64,000 bases of DNA from Flavisolibacter longurius (GCA_013327885.1 JABUMY010000005.1:272128-336127); one strand, 5' to 3'. Counted from the stretch's first letter, positions 1 to 9,850 are shown. Notes: generated by a model from the letters alone, not told the origin. Translations and numbers: made by a program.

Positions 1-375
1 GCCGGCCGTATACCCTCCTTGCGCAGCATTATAGTAATAACGTGTATCTACACTATCAATTCCACCGCTCAATAATCCGGTATTCTTCTGTATTATATTT
101 TTTATTATGCCACTGGCGTCTCTTTGGAAGCGAATTGTCTCGTTATAGTTTGCTGCAGAAGTTTTAATCAAACCAAGCCGGCCAGCAACATCGTAAGAAA
201 AATCATACGCTAATGAATCAGTGCCTGAAACCAACACCATCCTAACCAATTGTCCGGTGGCATTGTTTCCGCCACCCGTTCCAGGATCACTGTCCGGTAA
301 CTCAAGGCTGTTTTCTTTTTGGCAGGAAACGGATACGATCGCTACTGCACTCAGTACAAAAAGCAGTTTTCTCAT
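1..375 (-). CDS. lipoprotein of unknown function, 3' end outside window
   Basis: ATG at 373-375 opens 125 codons to the window edge without a stop. The N-terminus is a lipoprotein signal: basic MRKL, a hydrophobic core, and a lipobox ending SVSC with the acceptor Cys at residue 18. A Gly/Asn/Asp-rich linker follows, which is typical of surface or outer-membrane lipoproteins tethered away from the membrane. The remainder (a YDFSYDVAGRL segment and later YYYN) resembles the beta-strand stretches of YD-type or DUF4595-like proteins, but I cannot assign a family. It lies 60 bases downstream of odhB on the same strand and could be read from it. Confidence 0.7.
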   Translation of the reverse strand, partial: MRKLLFVLSAVAIVSVSCQKENSLELPDSDPGTGGGNNATGQLVRMVLVSGTDSLAYDFSYDVAGRLGLIKTSAANYNETIRFQRDASGIIKNIIQKNTGLLSGGIDSVDTRYYYNAAQGGYTAG

Positions 376-435
376 TGTGAAAATTCAGGGGAAAGTTATT
401 GTTAATATTCTTTTAACGTCTCAAACCGCTGAATC

Positions 436-1671
436 TTATATCTCGAGCAAAGTTTTTACCGGGTCTTTTCCAATCAGCAACAGTTCAGGGTTTTCGAGCA
501 ATTCTTTTACCCTTACCAGGAAGGAAACCGACTCCCGGCCATCGATGATACGGTGGTCATAGCTTAGGGCTACGTACATCATCGGACGGGCCACAATCTG
601 TCCGTCGATCACCACCGGCCGCTCCTGGATCTTGTGCATTCCTAAAATGGCCGATTGGGGAATGTTGATGATGGGTGTGCTCATCAGCGAACCAAACACA
701 CCGCCGTTGGTTATGGTAAAAGTTCCGCCCTGCATTTCTTCCATGCTCAATTTGTTGTCGCGGGCTTTTGTAGCCAGTTCCACCACTTTCTTTTCAATTT
801 CCTGCATGCTCAGGCTTTCAGCATTGCGGATAACCGGTACCACCAGTCCTTTGGGCGCCGATACTGCAATGGAAATATCGCAGTAGTTATGGTAGATGAT
901 ACTGTCGCCGTCGATGTAGGCATTTACGGCCGGCCATTCCTGCAAGGCATAACAAACGGCTTTGGTAAAAAACGACATAAAGCCAAGGTTCACGCCGTGT
1001 TTTTCCTTGAACTTGTCTTTGTTGGCCGAACGAATGGCCATGATGCGGCTCATGTCCACTTCGTTGAACGTGGTGAGCATGGCCGTTGTGTTCTTGGCTT
1101 CCACCAGGCGACGGCTGACCGTTTTCCGGAGGTTGCTCATTTTCTGCCGGTCTTCGTTACGGCTGAAAAGTTCCTGGCCGGGTTTGCGGCCGGGATTTTC
1201 CAGGGCACTCAGCACATCTTCCTTGCGGATCTTGCCGTTGTAGCCACTGGGCTGGATATTTTTAGGATCAACTTTTTTATCTGCTATGATAGCGGAGGCA
1301 ACAGGGGTTGCTTTGACGTCGGTTTGCGGTTTGGCGCCCTGGGACTGTGGTTGTTCTGCAGGCTTGGCTTCTTCTTTTTTCGACTCAGCCGGCTTTTCGC
1401 TTTGAACCTCTGGCTGCGAACTGCCTTCCGGCTTGGCAGCCGTTTCATCAATCTGTGCTACCACATCGCCAATAGCTAGGGTATCGCCTTCTTTACCTAC
1501 CGTTTTCAACACTCCAGCCTGCTCTGCATTCAGCTCAAACGTTGCTTTTTCGCTTTCCAGTTCGGCAATCACCTCGTCTCGCTCAACATACTCGCCATCT
1601 GCCTTCAACCATTTTACCAGTGTGACTTCGCTTATGGATTCGCCTACGGTGGGGACTTTTATTTCTATCAT
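436..1671 (-). CDS. odhB: dihydrolipoyllysine succinyltransferase, E2 of 2-oxoglutarate dehydrogenase
   Basis: E2 core of the 2-oxoglutarate dehydrogenase complex; it transfers succinyl from lipoamide to CoA in the TCA cycle. It has 411 residues, normal for the family. Domain order: lipoyl domain at about 1-76 with the lipoyl-Lys in ESEKATFE (K42); a flexible Pro/Glu/Lys/Gln-rich linker at about 78-118; an E1/E3-binding domain at about 120-160; then the acyltransferase domain ending in the catalytic HRIIDG motif (His about 373, Asp about 377). It follows odhA on the same strand after 118 bases, with a hairpin in the gap. The succinyl-transferase call over other 2-oxo-acid E2s rests on the odhA neighbour. 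Also called sucB. Confidence 0.95.
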   Translation of the reverse strand: MIEIKVPTVGESISEVTLVKWLKADGEYVERDEVIAELESEKATFELNAEQAGVLKTVGKEGDTLAIGDVVAQIDETAAKPEGSSQPEVQSEKPAESKKEEAKPAEQPQSQGAKPQTDVKATPVASAIIADKKVDPKNIQPSGYNGKIRKEDVLSALENPGRKPGQELFSRNEDRQKMSNLRKTVSRRLVEAKNTTAMLTTFNEVDMSRIMAIRSANKDKFKEKHGVNLGFMSFFTKAVCYALQEWPAVNAYIDGDSIIYHNYCDISIAVSAPKGLVVPVIRNAESLSMQEIEKKVVELATKARDNKLSMEEMQGGTFTITNGGVFGSLMSTPIINIPQSAILGMHKIQERPVVIDGQIVARPMMYVALSYDHRIIDGRESVSFLVRVKELLENPELLLIGKDPVKTLLEI

Positions 1672-1739
1672 AACTAAAATATAGGTGGCGCAAATTTCGG
1701 ATAAAATGGGTTACCATTTTCAGGTTAATCCTGAAATAG

Positions 1740-1765
1740 AAAAGAGGCCTTTAAAAGCCTCTTTT
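1740..1765 (-). terminator. hairpin between odhA and odhB
   Basis: A perfect 9-base stem (AAAAGAGGC with GCCTCTTTT) around an 8-base loop. Read on the minus strand it ends in TTTTC. It could terminate or attenuate transcription after odhA, or stabilise the odhA end of a shared message. Confidence 0.6.
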
Positions 1766-1789
1766 CCCTGTTTATTTTATTTGTTGTTT

Positions 1790-4546
1790 TTAGATGGTAA
1801 ATGCCGTTTCCACAATCTCGGCCTGCTCCTGTGCATGCACCTTGCTGTAGCCGGTGGCAGTGGCGGCACCGGGCTGCCGGCTGATGATGCCGTAGTTGAT
1901 GCTCTTGAGGTTCATTTGCAGGAAAGCAGCAGCACCCATGTTGAGGGGTTCTTCCTGTACCCAAAACCAGGTGGCTTTGCTGTATTTCTGGTAGAGAGCT
2001 TCCAGTTGCTTGTAAGGCAAGGGGTACAGTTGCTCTACCCGGATGATGGCCACATCGGTGCGGCCTTCTTTCTGCTGGCGGTCGGCCAGATCGTAATAAA
2101 CCTTCCCACTACAGAACAGCACTTTTTTCACTTCGTCGGCGCCTTTTACAAAGCTGTCGTCAATCACTTCCAAAAAGCGGGTGCTGCCGGTAAATTCGCT
2201 GATGTGCGAATAGGTCGCCGGCAGGCGCAGGTTGGCCTTGGGCGAAAAATTGATCAGCGGCTTGCGGAAAGGCCAGGCCATTTGCCGGCGCAAAACATGA
2301 AAGAAGTTGGCCGACGTGGTAATGTTGGTCACCACCATGTTCAGTTCTGCCGACAATTGTAAAAAGCGTTCGAGGCGTGCACTGCTATGCTCCGGTCCCT
2401 GGCCTTCGTAACCATGCGGCAGTAACATTACAACGCCACTCATGCGCTGCCATTTTTGCTCTGCAGATGCAATGAATTGGTCGATGATAATCTGGGCGCC
2501 GTTGGCAAAATCGCCAAACTGGGCTTCCCAGATAACAAGGCTGTTGGGATTGGCCAGTGCGTATCCGTATTCAAAGCCAAGAACGGCATATTCGCTCAGG
2601 AGCGAATTGTAAATCCGCAGTCGACTTTGTCCTTCCCCAAAATGATCCAGGCGGTTGTATTCTTCGTTGTTGGTTTCGTCGTAAATAACGGCATGACGAT
2701 GCGAGAAGGTTCCCCGCTTTACATCCTGCCCGCTCATGCGAACTTCTTTGTTTTCTACCAGCAGGCTGCCATAAGAAAGCAATTCACCCGTGGCCCAATC
2801 TACCTTTTGCTCGGCCTCAAATAGTTTTACTTTGTCCTGTAAGATCTTGTCCACCTTGCGCAGCGGCTTAAAGCCTTCGGGGTAGCGCATCAAACCGGTA
2901 AAAAGCTGGTGAAACGTTTCTTCGGAAATGGCCGTGATGGGCGATTGGTCGAAATCGTCCTCAGTAGCACGGCGCAGGCTTTTCCACCACAACTCGGGTT
3001 GCTGGTAGGTATAAGGCAGGGGGTTTTGCTTTACTTCATCCAGCCGCTCCTGCAGGTCGCTCCAGAACTGCTTTTCCATGTCTTTTGCCAGTTGCTGGGC
3101 ATCCGGCTTTCCGTTCTCCAACAGGAATTGTACATAGGTTTCGCGGGGATTAGCGTGTTTGTCGATCATTGCATACAACTGCGGCTGCGTAAACTTTGGA
3201 TCGTCGCCTTCGTTGTGTCCATGACGGCGATAGCAAACCATATCAATAAAGATATCCGAATTAAACTCCTGGCGGTAGCGGGTGGCAATCTCCACGCATT
3301 TTACCACGGCTTCCGGGTTATCGCCATTCACATGCAGCACCGGCGCCTGGATAGTAGCGGCTACTGAAGTGCTGTAATCGGAACTGCGGGCATCGTCAAA
3401 ATCGGTGGTAAAGCCAATTTGGTTGTTGATGATAAAATGAATCGTTCCGCCGGTGTAAAAACCATCCAGGTTGCTCATTTGAACAATCTCGTACACCACA
3501 CCCTGCCCGGCAACAGAAGCATCACCGTGGATAAGGATAGGAAGCACGGAGTCAAATTCTGACCCGTAAAGACAATCGGCTTTGGCGCGGGAAAAGCCCA
3601 GTACCACGGGGTCAACCGCCTCCAGGTGAGAGGGGTTTGGCGCCAGCTTCATGTGAACTTTTTTGCCGGTTGGCGTATCCACCTCCGAGCTAAAGCCGAG
3701 GTGGTATTTCACATCGCCTGAACCCATGGTTTGGTCCGGAATGGCAGTGCCTTCAAACTCGCTGAAGATCTGCTCGTAGGTTTTGCCCAAGATGTTGGCC
3801 AGTACGTTCAGGCGGCCGCGGTGGGCCATGCCTATCACCACTTCTTTCACTCCCACTTCGGCTCCCGTATTGATGATGGTATCAAGGGCCGCAATGGTCG
3901 TTTCGCCGCCTTCCAGCGAAAATCGCTTTTGCCCGATGTATTTGGTATGCAGGAATTTTTCGAAGATCACACCCTGGTTCAGCTTCTGCAGAATGCGTTT
4001 TTTGCTTTCCAGCGGCAAGGGCTCATCCAGCTTTGTTTCAAGCTCTTTTTGCAGCCAGTCCAGGCGGTCCTGCTTTAAAATATAGCCGTATTCTGCACCG
4101 ACATACTTGGTGTAGATAGTTTGCAGCTTTTGGATGATCTGCTGCAGTGTGGCTCCTTCCATGCCAATAAAGCGGCCGGCAACAAATGTCTTTTGCAGGT
4201 CACCATCGCCCAATCCAAAATATTTCAGGTCAAGATTGGCACCGCGGTCTTTGCGTTTGCGAATGGGATTGGTATCTGCCACCAGGTGTCCTTTGGCACG
4301 GTAGGCCTGGATGAGCTGGTAAACCGAAAATTCTTTGGCAAGCTGGCCGGCGTCGGCCGCAACCGGTTGTGCCGCATCGGCTGGCACATGCCCGTTGCCG
4401 GACTGGCCGCTGACAATGGCAAAATCAAAACCTTCGAAAAAGCGGCGGAAATCCGGGTCAACACTTTCCGGGTCATTCACAAAATCCTGGTAAAGCCCTT
4501 CGATATATGACGGATGAGAATGTGTGATGTATGAAAAATCCTTCAT
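1790..4546 (-). CDS. odhA: 2-oxoglutarate dehydrogenase E1 component
   Basis: Thiamin-diphosphate-dependent decarboxylase that starts the 2-oxoglutarate dehydrogenase reaction and passes the succinyl group to the E2 product of the next gene. It has 918 residues, the usual size for bacterial OdhA/SucA. It shows the N-terminal E2-docking segment (SYIEGLYQDF region), the HGDASVAGQG and CYRRHGHNEGDDP stretches of the ThDP site, and the C-terminal WVQEEPLNMGA motif of the family. The start ATG at 4544-4546 lies about 26 bases downstream of a TATATTTG promoter element on the minus strand, so the leader would be short. It is divergent from rpsT. Confidence 0.97.
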   Translation of the reverse strand: MKDFSYITHSHPSYIEGLYQDFVNDPESVDPDFRRFFEGFDFAIVSGQSGNGHVPADAAQPVAADAGQLAKEFSVYQLIQAYRAKGHLVADTNPIRKRKDRGANLDLKYFGLGDGDLQKTFVAGRFIGMEGATLQQIIQKLQTIYTKYVGAEYGYILKQDRLDWLQKELETKLDEPLPLESKKRILQKLNQGVIFEKFLHTKYIGQKRFSLEGGETTIAALDTIINTGAEVGVKEVVIGMAHRGRLNVLANILGKTYEQIFSEFEGTAIPDQTMGSGDVKYHLGFSSEVDTPTGKKVHMKLAPNPSHLEAVDPVVLGFSRAKADCLYGSEFDSVLPILIHGDASVAGQGVVYEIVQMSNLDGFYTGGTIHFIINNQIGFTTDFDDARSSDYSTSVAATIQAPVLHVNGDNPEAVVKCVEIATRYRQEFNSDIFIDMVCYRRHGHNEGDDPKFTQPQLYAMIDKHANPRETYVQFLLENGKPDAQQLAKDMEKQFWSDLQERLDEVKQNPLPYTYQQPELWWKSLRRATEDDFDQSPITAISEETFHQLFTGLMRYPEGFKPLRKVDKILQDKVKLFEAEQKVDWATGELLSYGSLLVENKEVRMSGQDVKRGTFSHRHAVIYDETNNEEYNRLDHFGEGQSRLRIYNSLLSEYAVLGFEYGYALANPNSLVIWEAQFGDFANGAQIIIDQFIASAEQKWQRMSGVVMLLPHGYEGQGPEHSSARLERFLQLSAELNMVVTNITTSANFFHVLRRQMAWPFRKPLINFSPKANLRLPATYSHISEFTGSTRFLEVIDDSFVKGADEVKKVLFCSGKVYYDLADRQQKEGRTDVAIIRVEQLYPLPYKQLEALYQKYSKATWFWVQEEPLNMGAAAFLQMNLKSINYGIISRQPGAATATGYSKVHAQEQAEIVETAFTI

Positions 4547-4572
4547 GTTCGGCGTAATTTGGATTGGGTTGG

Positions 4573-4580
4573 CAAATATA
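4573..4580 (-). promoter_or_regulatory. -7 element of odhA promoter
   Basis: TATATTTG on the minus strand matches the Bacteroidota -7 consensus TAnnTTTG. It lies about 26 bases before the odhA start. I found no clear TTTG at the -33 spacing. Confidence 0.5.
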
Positions 4581-4709
4581 CCGCGGAAGCAGTGATATGT
4601 TTGTTGCGAATACGTGTAATTCGAGATTGGATAACACTGTCTTGCAAAACAGGCCTAGCCGTTAACAAAAAATTTGGCCTTCAAAACCAGTATTGTCAAA
4701 TCTTTCCCC

Positions 4710-4717
4710 TACATTTG
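4710..4717 (+). promoter_or_regulatory. -7 element of rpsT promoter
   Basis: TACATTTG matches TAnnTTTG exactly and sits 22 bases before the rpsT ATG. A TTG at 4693-4695 is closer than the usual -33 spacing, so only the -7 half is convincing. Confidence 0.5.
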
Positions 4718-4739
4718 CCCTCCGAAATTCAAAAAGAAC

Positions 4740-5003
4740 ATGGCTAATCATAAGGCAACAAAAAAAGATGTACGTCAATCTGCTAAGCGCCGCGAACGCA
4801 ACCGTTACTATGGCAAAACCACCCGTAATGCCATTCGTGATCTGAGAGCGGTAACTGAAGGTGCGGCTGCCGGTGAGCAACTGCCTGAAGTAGCATCTAT
4901 GATTGATAAGCTGGCGAAGCGTGGTGTGATCCATAAAAACAAAGCAAGCAATCTGAAAAGAAAGCTGGCAAAGCGTGTTAACACCCTGGCTGCGGCTAAA
5001 TAA
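4740..5003 (+). CDS. rpsT: 30S ribosomal protein S20
   Basis: Primary 16S-binding protein of the small subunit. It has 87 residues, is Lys/Arg/Ala-rich, and begins MANHKATKKDVRQ with the family's helical, basic C-terminus (KASNLKRKLAKRVNTL). The frame is open 22 codons further upstream, but MANHK is the conserved start and sits just after the promoter element; the upstream frame would run through the promoter. It is monocistronic, with a strong terminator directly after it. Confidence 0.96.
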   Translation: MANHKATKKDVRQSAKRRERNRYYGKTTRNAIRDLRAVTEGAAAGEQLPEVASMIDKLAKRGVIHKNKASNLKRKLAKRVNTLAAAK

Positions 5004-5027
5004 GCTTCTGCTATTACAATATTGAAA

Positions 5028-5057
5028 GCATCCTGTTTCGGCAGGGTGCTTTTTTTG
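5028..5057 (+). terminator. rho-independent terminator of rpsT
   Basis: Stem GCATCCTG with CAGGGTGC (one G-U pair), then a run of eight T. It begins 25 bases after the rpsT stop. Confidence 0.88.
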
Positions 5058-5105
5058 TTTCCATTCTTCTTTTATTCGCAAAAGAGAGTTCGCTTAAATT
5101 CGCTC

Positions 5106-6833
5106 ATGCGAAATTTTCTCTTTTCCCTTTTTATTCTTTTCTCCGTTTCTGCATTTGGCCAACCGTTTCTGACCCACTACGAAAAAACCGGTGGCACCGA
5201 ATCCCCTACCTACTCCAATATTATCGCCTGGTGGAAAGCACTTGATGCTTCTTCACCACTCCTTACCATGAAAGAAATGGGACCAACCGATGCCGGATCT
5301 CCACTTCACCTGATACTGGTCTCTACCGATAAAACCTTTGATCTTAAAAAGGCAAAACAACAAAAGAAAAACATCCTCTTTTTTAACAACGGCATTCATC
5401 CCGGCGAGCCGGATGGCATTGACGCCTCTATGCTGCTGGTGCGGGATATTGTACAAAACAAATACAGGCTGCCCCAAAACATTGTGCTGGCATTTATCCC
5501 GGTGTACAATATTGGCGGTGCCCTTAATCGCAGTAAAAATTACCGCATCGACCAGGATGGACCGGTTGAAAAAGGATTTCGCGGCAATGCGCAAAACCTT
5601 GACCTCAACCGCGATTTTATTAAGATGGATTCGAAAAACGCAATGTCGTTTGCAAAGATTTTTCACACCCTCGATCCGGATGTATTTGTTGACAACCACG
5701 TAAGCAACGGCGCCGATTACCAGCACGTGATGACATTGCTTACTTCGCAACACAACAAGCTCGGTGGCGTGATGGGCCGGTTTATAAACAAAACCTTTGA
5801 GCCGGCTTTGTACGCTTTGATGAAAACAAAAGGCTTTGACCTGGTGCCTTATGTCAATCATTTTGGCGATACGCCGGACAAAGGCTGGTCTGAGTTTTTC
5901 GATGCGCCCCGTTACGGCAGCGGTTACGGTACGCTGTGGAACACGTTTTCTTTTGTACCTGAAACCCACATGCTGAAGCCTTACAAACAGCGGGTGGCTG
6001 CCACAAAAGCCCTCATGGAAAGCTTTATTGAATTTACAGTGCAGCATGGCCAAACCATCCGCGAGTTGCGGGACCAAACGGCCAGGGCGCAGCAGGCGCA
6101 AAAAATGGTTCCGCTTTCCTGGCAACTGGACCGGAGCCAATCAACTGAAATTACTTTTAAAGGATACGAAGCCACCCGCAAGCCCAGCGAGGTGTCGGGC
6201 CTGCCACGGCTGTTTTACGACAGGAGCAACCCGTATGAAAAAAAGGTCCCGTTTTATAATGTTTACCGCGATACGCTTTTTGTAGAAAAGCCCGCTGCTT
6301 ACCTGATTCCGCAGGGCTGGTGGAAAGTGATCGAGCGGCTGCAGGCAAATAACATTCAAATGCGGCGATTGCAAAATGATACCGTAATCCAGGTTGAAAG
6401 CTACCGGATCGAAAGCTACCAGTCTTCGGCCCGGCCTTACGAAGGGCATCACCTGAACAGGCAGGTACAGGTAGCAAAAACAGTAAAGAAAATAACCTTC
6501 CTCAAAGGAGATTATTTTATTCCGCTGGCACAAAATGGCAGTCGCTTTTTGATGGAGGTACTGGAACCCCAGGCAGAGGACAGCTATTTTGCCTGGAATT
6601 TTTTTGATCCTATACTGGGACAAAAAGAAGGTTTTTCCGATTATGTATTTGAAGAAACGGCGGCTAAATTTTTAAAAGAAAACCCGGGTGTAAAAAAACA
6701 ACTCGAACAGAAAAGAACTGCCGACTCTGCTTTTGCCAAAAATGCAGCCGCACAATTGGCATTCGTTTACCAGATGTCGCCTTACTACGAACCATCGCAT
6801 AACCTCTACCCTGTGTACCGCCTGATGCCGTAG
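5106..6833 (+). CDS. secreted zinc carboxypeptidase, M14 family
   Basis: Predicted exported metallo-carboxypeptidase of 575 residues. I chose ATG 5106 because it opens a clean signal peptide (MRNFLFSLFILFSVSAFGQ, cleavage after AFG). An earlier in-frame ATG at 5022 lies inside the rpsT terminator. M14 hallmarks: NNGIHPGEPDGID gives the HxxE zinc ligands (His about 98, Glu about 101), the LDLNRDF stretch supplies the substrate-binding Arg, and VDNHVSNGADYQH holds the third zinc ligand. The long C-terminal part after about residue 330 is beta-rich and unassigned. The last 40 residues recur as an orphan fragment at 7757-7918, showing that a paralogue once stood next to it. Substrate unknown. Confidence 0.85.
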   Translation: MRNFLFSLFILFSVSAFGQPFLTHYEKTGGTESPTYSNIIAWWKALDASSPLLTMKEMGPTDAGSPLHLILVSTDKTFDLKKAKQQKKNILFFNNGIHPGEPDGIDASMLLVRDIVQNKYRLPQNIVLAFIPVYNIGGALNRSKNYRIDQDGPVEKGFRGNAQNLDLNRDFIKMDSKNAMSFAKIFHTLDPDVFVDNHVSNGADYQHVMTLLTSQHNKLGGVMGRFINKTFEPALYALMKTKGFDLVPYVNHFGDTPDKGWSEFFDAPRYGSGYGTLWNTFSFVPETHMLKPYKQRVAATKALMESFIEFTVQHGQTIRELRDQTARAQQAQKMVPLSWQLDRSQSTEITFKGYEATRKPSEVSGLPRLFYDRSNPYEKKVPFYNVYRDTLFVEKPAAYLIPQGWWKVIERLQANNIQMRRLQNDTVIQVESYRIESYQSSARPYEGHHLNRQVQVAKTVKKITFLKGDYFIPLAQNGSRFLMEVLEPQAEDSYFAWNFFDPILGQKEGFSDYVFEETAAKFLKENPGVKKQLEQKRTADSAFAKNAAAQLAFVYQMSPYYEPSHNLYPVYRLMP

Positions 6834-6868
6834 AACTGTTTTACCTTAGAAATCGAAAATAATTTTTT

Positions 6869-7726
6869 ATGAAAGCATTCAAAGGAGGCAAATCGGGCAG
6901 CGGCAAAGACAAAAACGATCCAAACCGTTTGCGGGTGATAAATGAGTATGAGCAGCAAGGCAAAAAGGTCAGGATTAACGAATCGGACAAAAAATATTCG
7001 ACCATGCTGCTCGATCTGATCAGTCCTTACCATGAACCCGTACCGGATATGGAAGAACTGGAATGGTTACTTGAACTGGCGGTTATTGCCTGGAACATTG
7101 CTACGATAAAAAGGGAACTGGGAAGTGTAGGAAATGTTATGTTGAATGAAACAAAACAAGAGTTGAAAGATGACAAGGAAGCAATTAAAATTATTGACAA
7201 GCTGGTAAAGGATAAAACGAAAAAATTTGCCAATGAAGATTTTCTTATCCGTGATCTCAAGCTGAGTGAAGACGAAAACGGCGCATTTGTCATTGTAACA
7301 GCAATGCCCCTCTCCGACTTTTTATTGCAGAATATGAATGAAGAAGAGGCGGATATCGAAGACGACTGGGATCATGAAATGAATTTTCGTCCCGGTTATA
7401 TAAACCGCAATGGGTTCTCGCTGGCACCGAAGCAGCCATTTATCGACTGGATGCAAAAACTGGAAGGAGACTCCCTGTTCCCGGTTGAAATTTCAGAAAC
7501 ACCTGTTTACCTGTTGGATGGAAAAGAAAGCAACGAAGCAGTAGAGGAATGGCTAAAAAAGAATTTTGATACGGTTTTCCGCCGTCAACTGGAAAGCTGG
7601 CATACCGATGAGAAAAAATGGCCAAAGAACCGCACATATAAAATGTTTGCCGAATGGTTCGATGTAAAACACCATTCCATGGTTTTTGACCTTGAAGATT
7701 TCCCTGTTGACAAGGATATGGGATAA
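6869..7726 (+). CDS. hypothetical protein, 285 aa
   Basis: I recognise no family. The product is soluble and charged. It has a Gly/Lys/Ser start (MKAFKGGKSGSGKDKND), a helical region at about 50-135 rich in Glu/Lys, an acidic stretch EEEADIEDDWDHE at about 155, and a Trp-rich C-terminal third (WLKKNF, WHTDEKKWPKNR, MFAEWFDV). There is no signal peptide or membrane segment. It stands between an intact M14 peptidase gene and the C-terminal remnant of a second one, so it may have arrived with, or caused, the loss of that paralogue. Codon use looks like that of its neighbours. Confidence 0.75.
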   Translation: MKAFKGGKSGSGKDKNDPNRLRVINEYEQQGKKVRINESDKKYSTMLLDLISPYHEPVPDMEELEWLLELAVIAWNIATIKRELGSVGNVMLNETKQELKDDKEAIKIIDKLVKDKTKKFANEDFLIRDLKLSEDENGAFVIVTAMPLSDFLLQNMNEEEADIEDDWDHEMNFRPGYINRNGFSLAPKQPFIDWMQKLEGDSLFPVEISETPVYLLDGKESNEAVEEWLKKNFDTVFRRQLESWHTDEKKWPKNRTYKMFAEWFDVKHHSMVFDLEDFPVDKDMG

Positions 7727-7756
7727 CCTCATTGAAACCAACCCTGCGATGCTATA

Positions 7757-7918
7757 GAAAGACAATTGGAACAAAACAGAGCTACCGATTCTGCATTCGC
7801 CAAGAATGCGGCTGCACAACTGGCCTTTGTTTACCAGATGTCTCCTTACTACGAACCGTCGCATAATCAATACCCGGTTTACAGGGTTCCGGCAGCATTG
7901 CAAGGAAAGGAAAACTAA
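7757..7918 (+). pseudogene. C-terminal remnant of a second M14 carboxypeptidase
   Basis: Fifty-four codons open in frame, ending TAA at 7916-7918. They match the C-terminus of the intact M14 gene closely: the stretches DSAFAKNAAAQLAFVYQMSP and YYEPSHN are identical, and the reading then ends PVYRVPAALQGKEN. The nucleotide differences are mostly at third codon positions. No start codon or upstream homology is present, and an in-frame stop lies at 7733. I read it as the leftover 3' end of a duplicated gene, not a functional peptide. Confidence 0.8.
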
Positions 7919-7922
7919 GAAA

Positions 7923-9128
7923 TTATTGCAACTGCTGCTGGCGGGCCAGCTTCTGCCCGATAAACAACATACCAAATACAATGGCCACGCTGAAGTATCC
8001 CACTAAATGGTAGTTGTGTATTTTACCATCGTTGCCACGGTAAACGATCAGGCCGGAAATAATTGACGCCAAACCGGTGAACAATTGCTGCATGCTGGAG
8101 TTAAAGCTCATAAAGCGTCCCCGCTCGGCAGGATCCACAACAGTACTGATCATGGCCTGTGCCGGAATATTTCGGCCGGTGGAAAACGTAAACCAAAAAC
8201 CAAATATGGCCAGCACCATATAAAAATGAATAGCGGGCATATTGGTGATAAAGAAGATGGGTATAAGGGAAAGCAGCAGGCAAATAGTGAATACTTTAAA
8301 CTTTCCGTATTTATCGGCCCAGCGACCAATGATGTTGGACGACACCAATGCGCAGCAACCGCCGATCATATAGATCAGTGGTGTCTGGTCTTTTGAAAAA
8401 CCCACATTGAATTCCATATACGGATTGATAAAGGGAATAATAGCAAAATGACCAAGCATCAGTCCACCTGATAACAGCAAGGCCAACACCTGGCTCCTGT
8501 TGCCAACAACATTCGCAAAAATTGAGCGGATAGTTTGCTTTTCATTGCCGGCAGCCGTTTTGATATGACCGGATACGGAAGGTAAATAGCGGCTTAATAA
8601 AGGCAGCAATACCACACCTAAAATGCCAATAAAATAAAAAGGTGCATGCCAGCTGATAAGCTTTGCCAAATAAAGGCTGAACGGAACGCCAAAAATGGAA
8701 GCCATGGAAAATGCCATGAACACAACTGACATGGCCTGTGCCCGCTTGGTATAAGGGAAGGTATCGGCAATAATAGAAAGTACCTGTGCTCCTATCAATC
8801 CACCAAACAGGCCGGTGATAACTCTTGCCAGCAGCAACAGGAATGCGGTGGGTGCCAATCCGCACAACACGGTTCCGACAATAAAACCGGTATACGCAAA
8901 TAGGAGCACTTTTTTTCGGTCGTACCGATCAACAAAAAATGCAGTGATCAATCCCGATGCAAAAGCAGTGATCGGATAAGCAGCTACGATTGTACTGAAG
9001 TATTGTGTGGAGATATCAAAATGCGGCATCAGGAAATTTCCTAATGGCATCATGATCATAAAATCCAGGATATGTGTAAAGTTGATGGAAGCAAGGAGAA
9101 GCAATAACACACGTTCTTTCTTGTTCAT
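7923..9128 (-). CDS. MFS transporter
   Basis: Integral inner-membrane protein of 401 residues with about 12 hydrophobic helices, beginning MNKKERVLLLLLASINF. FVDRYDRKKVLL in the loop after helix 2 matches the major-facilitator GxxxDRxGRR-type signature, with a partial repeat in the second half (GRWADKYGKFKV). The organisation resembles the drug:H+ antiporter (Bcr/AraJ-like) group, but the substrate cannot be read from sequence. The stop lies 4 bases from the convergent M14 remnant. No partner genes point to a role. Confidence 0.85.
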   Translation of the reverse strand: MNKKERVLLLLLASINFTHILDFMIMMPLGNFLMPHFDISTQYFSTIVAAYPITAFASGLITAFFVDRYDRKKVLLFAYTGFIVGTVLCGLAPTAFLLLLARVITGLFGGLIGAQVLSIIADTFPYTKRAQAMSVVFMAFSMASIFGVPFSLYLAKLISWHAPFYFIGILGVVLLPLLSRYLPSVSGHIKTAAGNEKQTIRSIFANVVGNRSQVLALLLSGGLMLGHFAIIPFINPYMEFNVGFSKDQTPLIYMIGGCCALVSSNIIGRWADKYGKFKVFTICLLLSLIPIFFITNMPAIHFYMVLAIFGFWFTFSTGRNIPAQAMISTVVDPAERGRFMSFNSSMQQLFTGLASIISGLIVYRGNDGKIHNYHLVGYFSVAIVFGMLFIGQKLARQQQLQ

Positions 9129-9848
9129 AAGTATTCAAATGTCGGTTTTCTGCCAGTATCTACCGCGTTCGTGTTTGGTAACCAAATTAAAAACAGGTAA
9201 CCACTTACAGCTATTCCTTCCGTGATAGCAAACAGATAACAGATGGATTTACTTAAGTGTAGTAAAGTTGTTATGAATGGCAGGTAGGGGCAACGTTAGT
9301 ACTTTTTTTAAAGCCGCGCCAATTTTACCACAAATACTTCCCAGTCTTCACGTAAATGCAGTTCATAGTTGTCGTTATAAACATGTCAAACCGTTGAGGG
9401 ACATTTTGAATATCTATGTATCCCAAAGAGGCTAATATAAGTCCGTATTGAATGGATTTCCTTTCACTTGAATTTAATGGCCTAACGTTCACGCATAAGT
9501 TTGTCAATGGCTCTTATCATGGCAAGGTCAATTTCATGGAACCAATGGCATCCCTGGCATTTTTGCAAAATCTCACGGAAGTTCATAAAGCGATCAGGCA
9601 ACCTATGCATTTTGATCCAACCAATACCTATTACCCTACTCGTTATAACATCTGGAAAGATGAAAAACGGGACAGGTATTATATTGCATTGGATGAAATG
9701 GTTTGGAGATGACAGGTTAATAAAAACTTAGTGTAACTGAAAGGAGCCTGTTTGTTTGAAAAAGTGAAATAGCATAAAGTGACGATGAGGAAAAGCGAAT
9801 ACGAATGTAAACAGGAGGATAGTATCTAATTGCGTGAATTAATATAAA
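9129..9848. other. spacer between MFS gene and rRNA operon
   Basis: About 720 bases, lower in G+C than the surroundings. The only coding candidate is the small frame at 9452-9712. I see no RNA gene or clear repeat in the rest. Confidence 0.5.
9452..9712 (+). CDS. possible small hypothetical protein, 86 aa
   Basis: ATG to TGA, 86 codons. The composition is protein-like (many Tyr, Asn and His; ends YYPTRYNIWKDEKRDRYYIALDEMVWR), and no better frame overlaps it. I recognise no family and see no promoter or ribosome-binding site. It could be a decayed or transferred fragment. Kept at low confidence because the stretch would otherwise be empty. Confidence 0.35.
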   Translation: MDFLSLEFNGLTFTHKFVNGSYHGKVNFMEPMASLAFLQNLTEVHKAIRQPMHFDPTNTYYPTRYNIWKDEKRDRYYIALDEMVWR

Positions 9849-9850
9849 CG

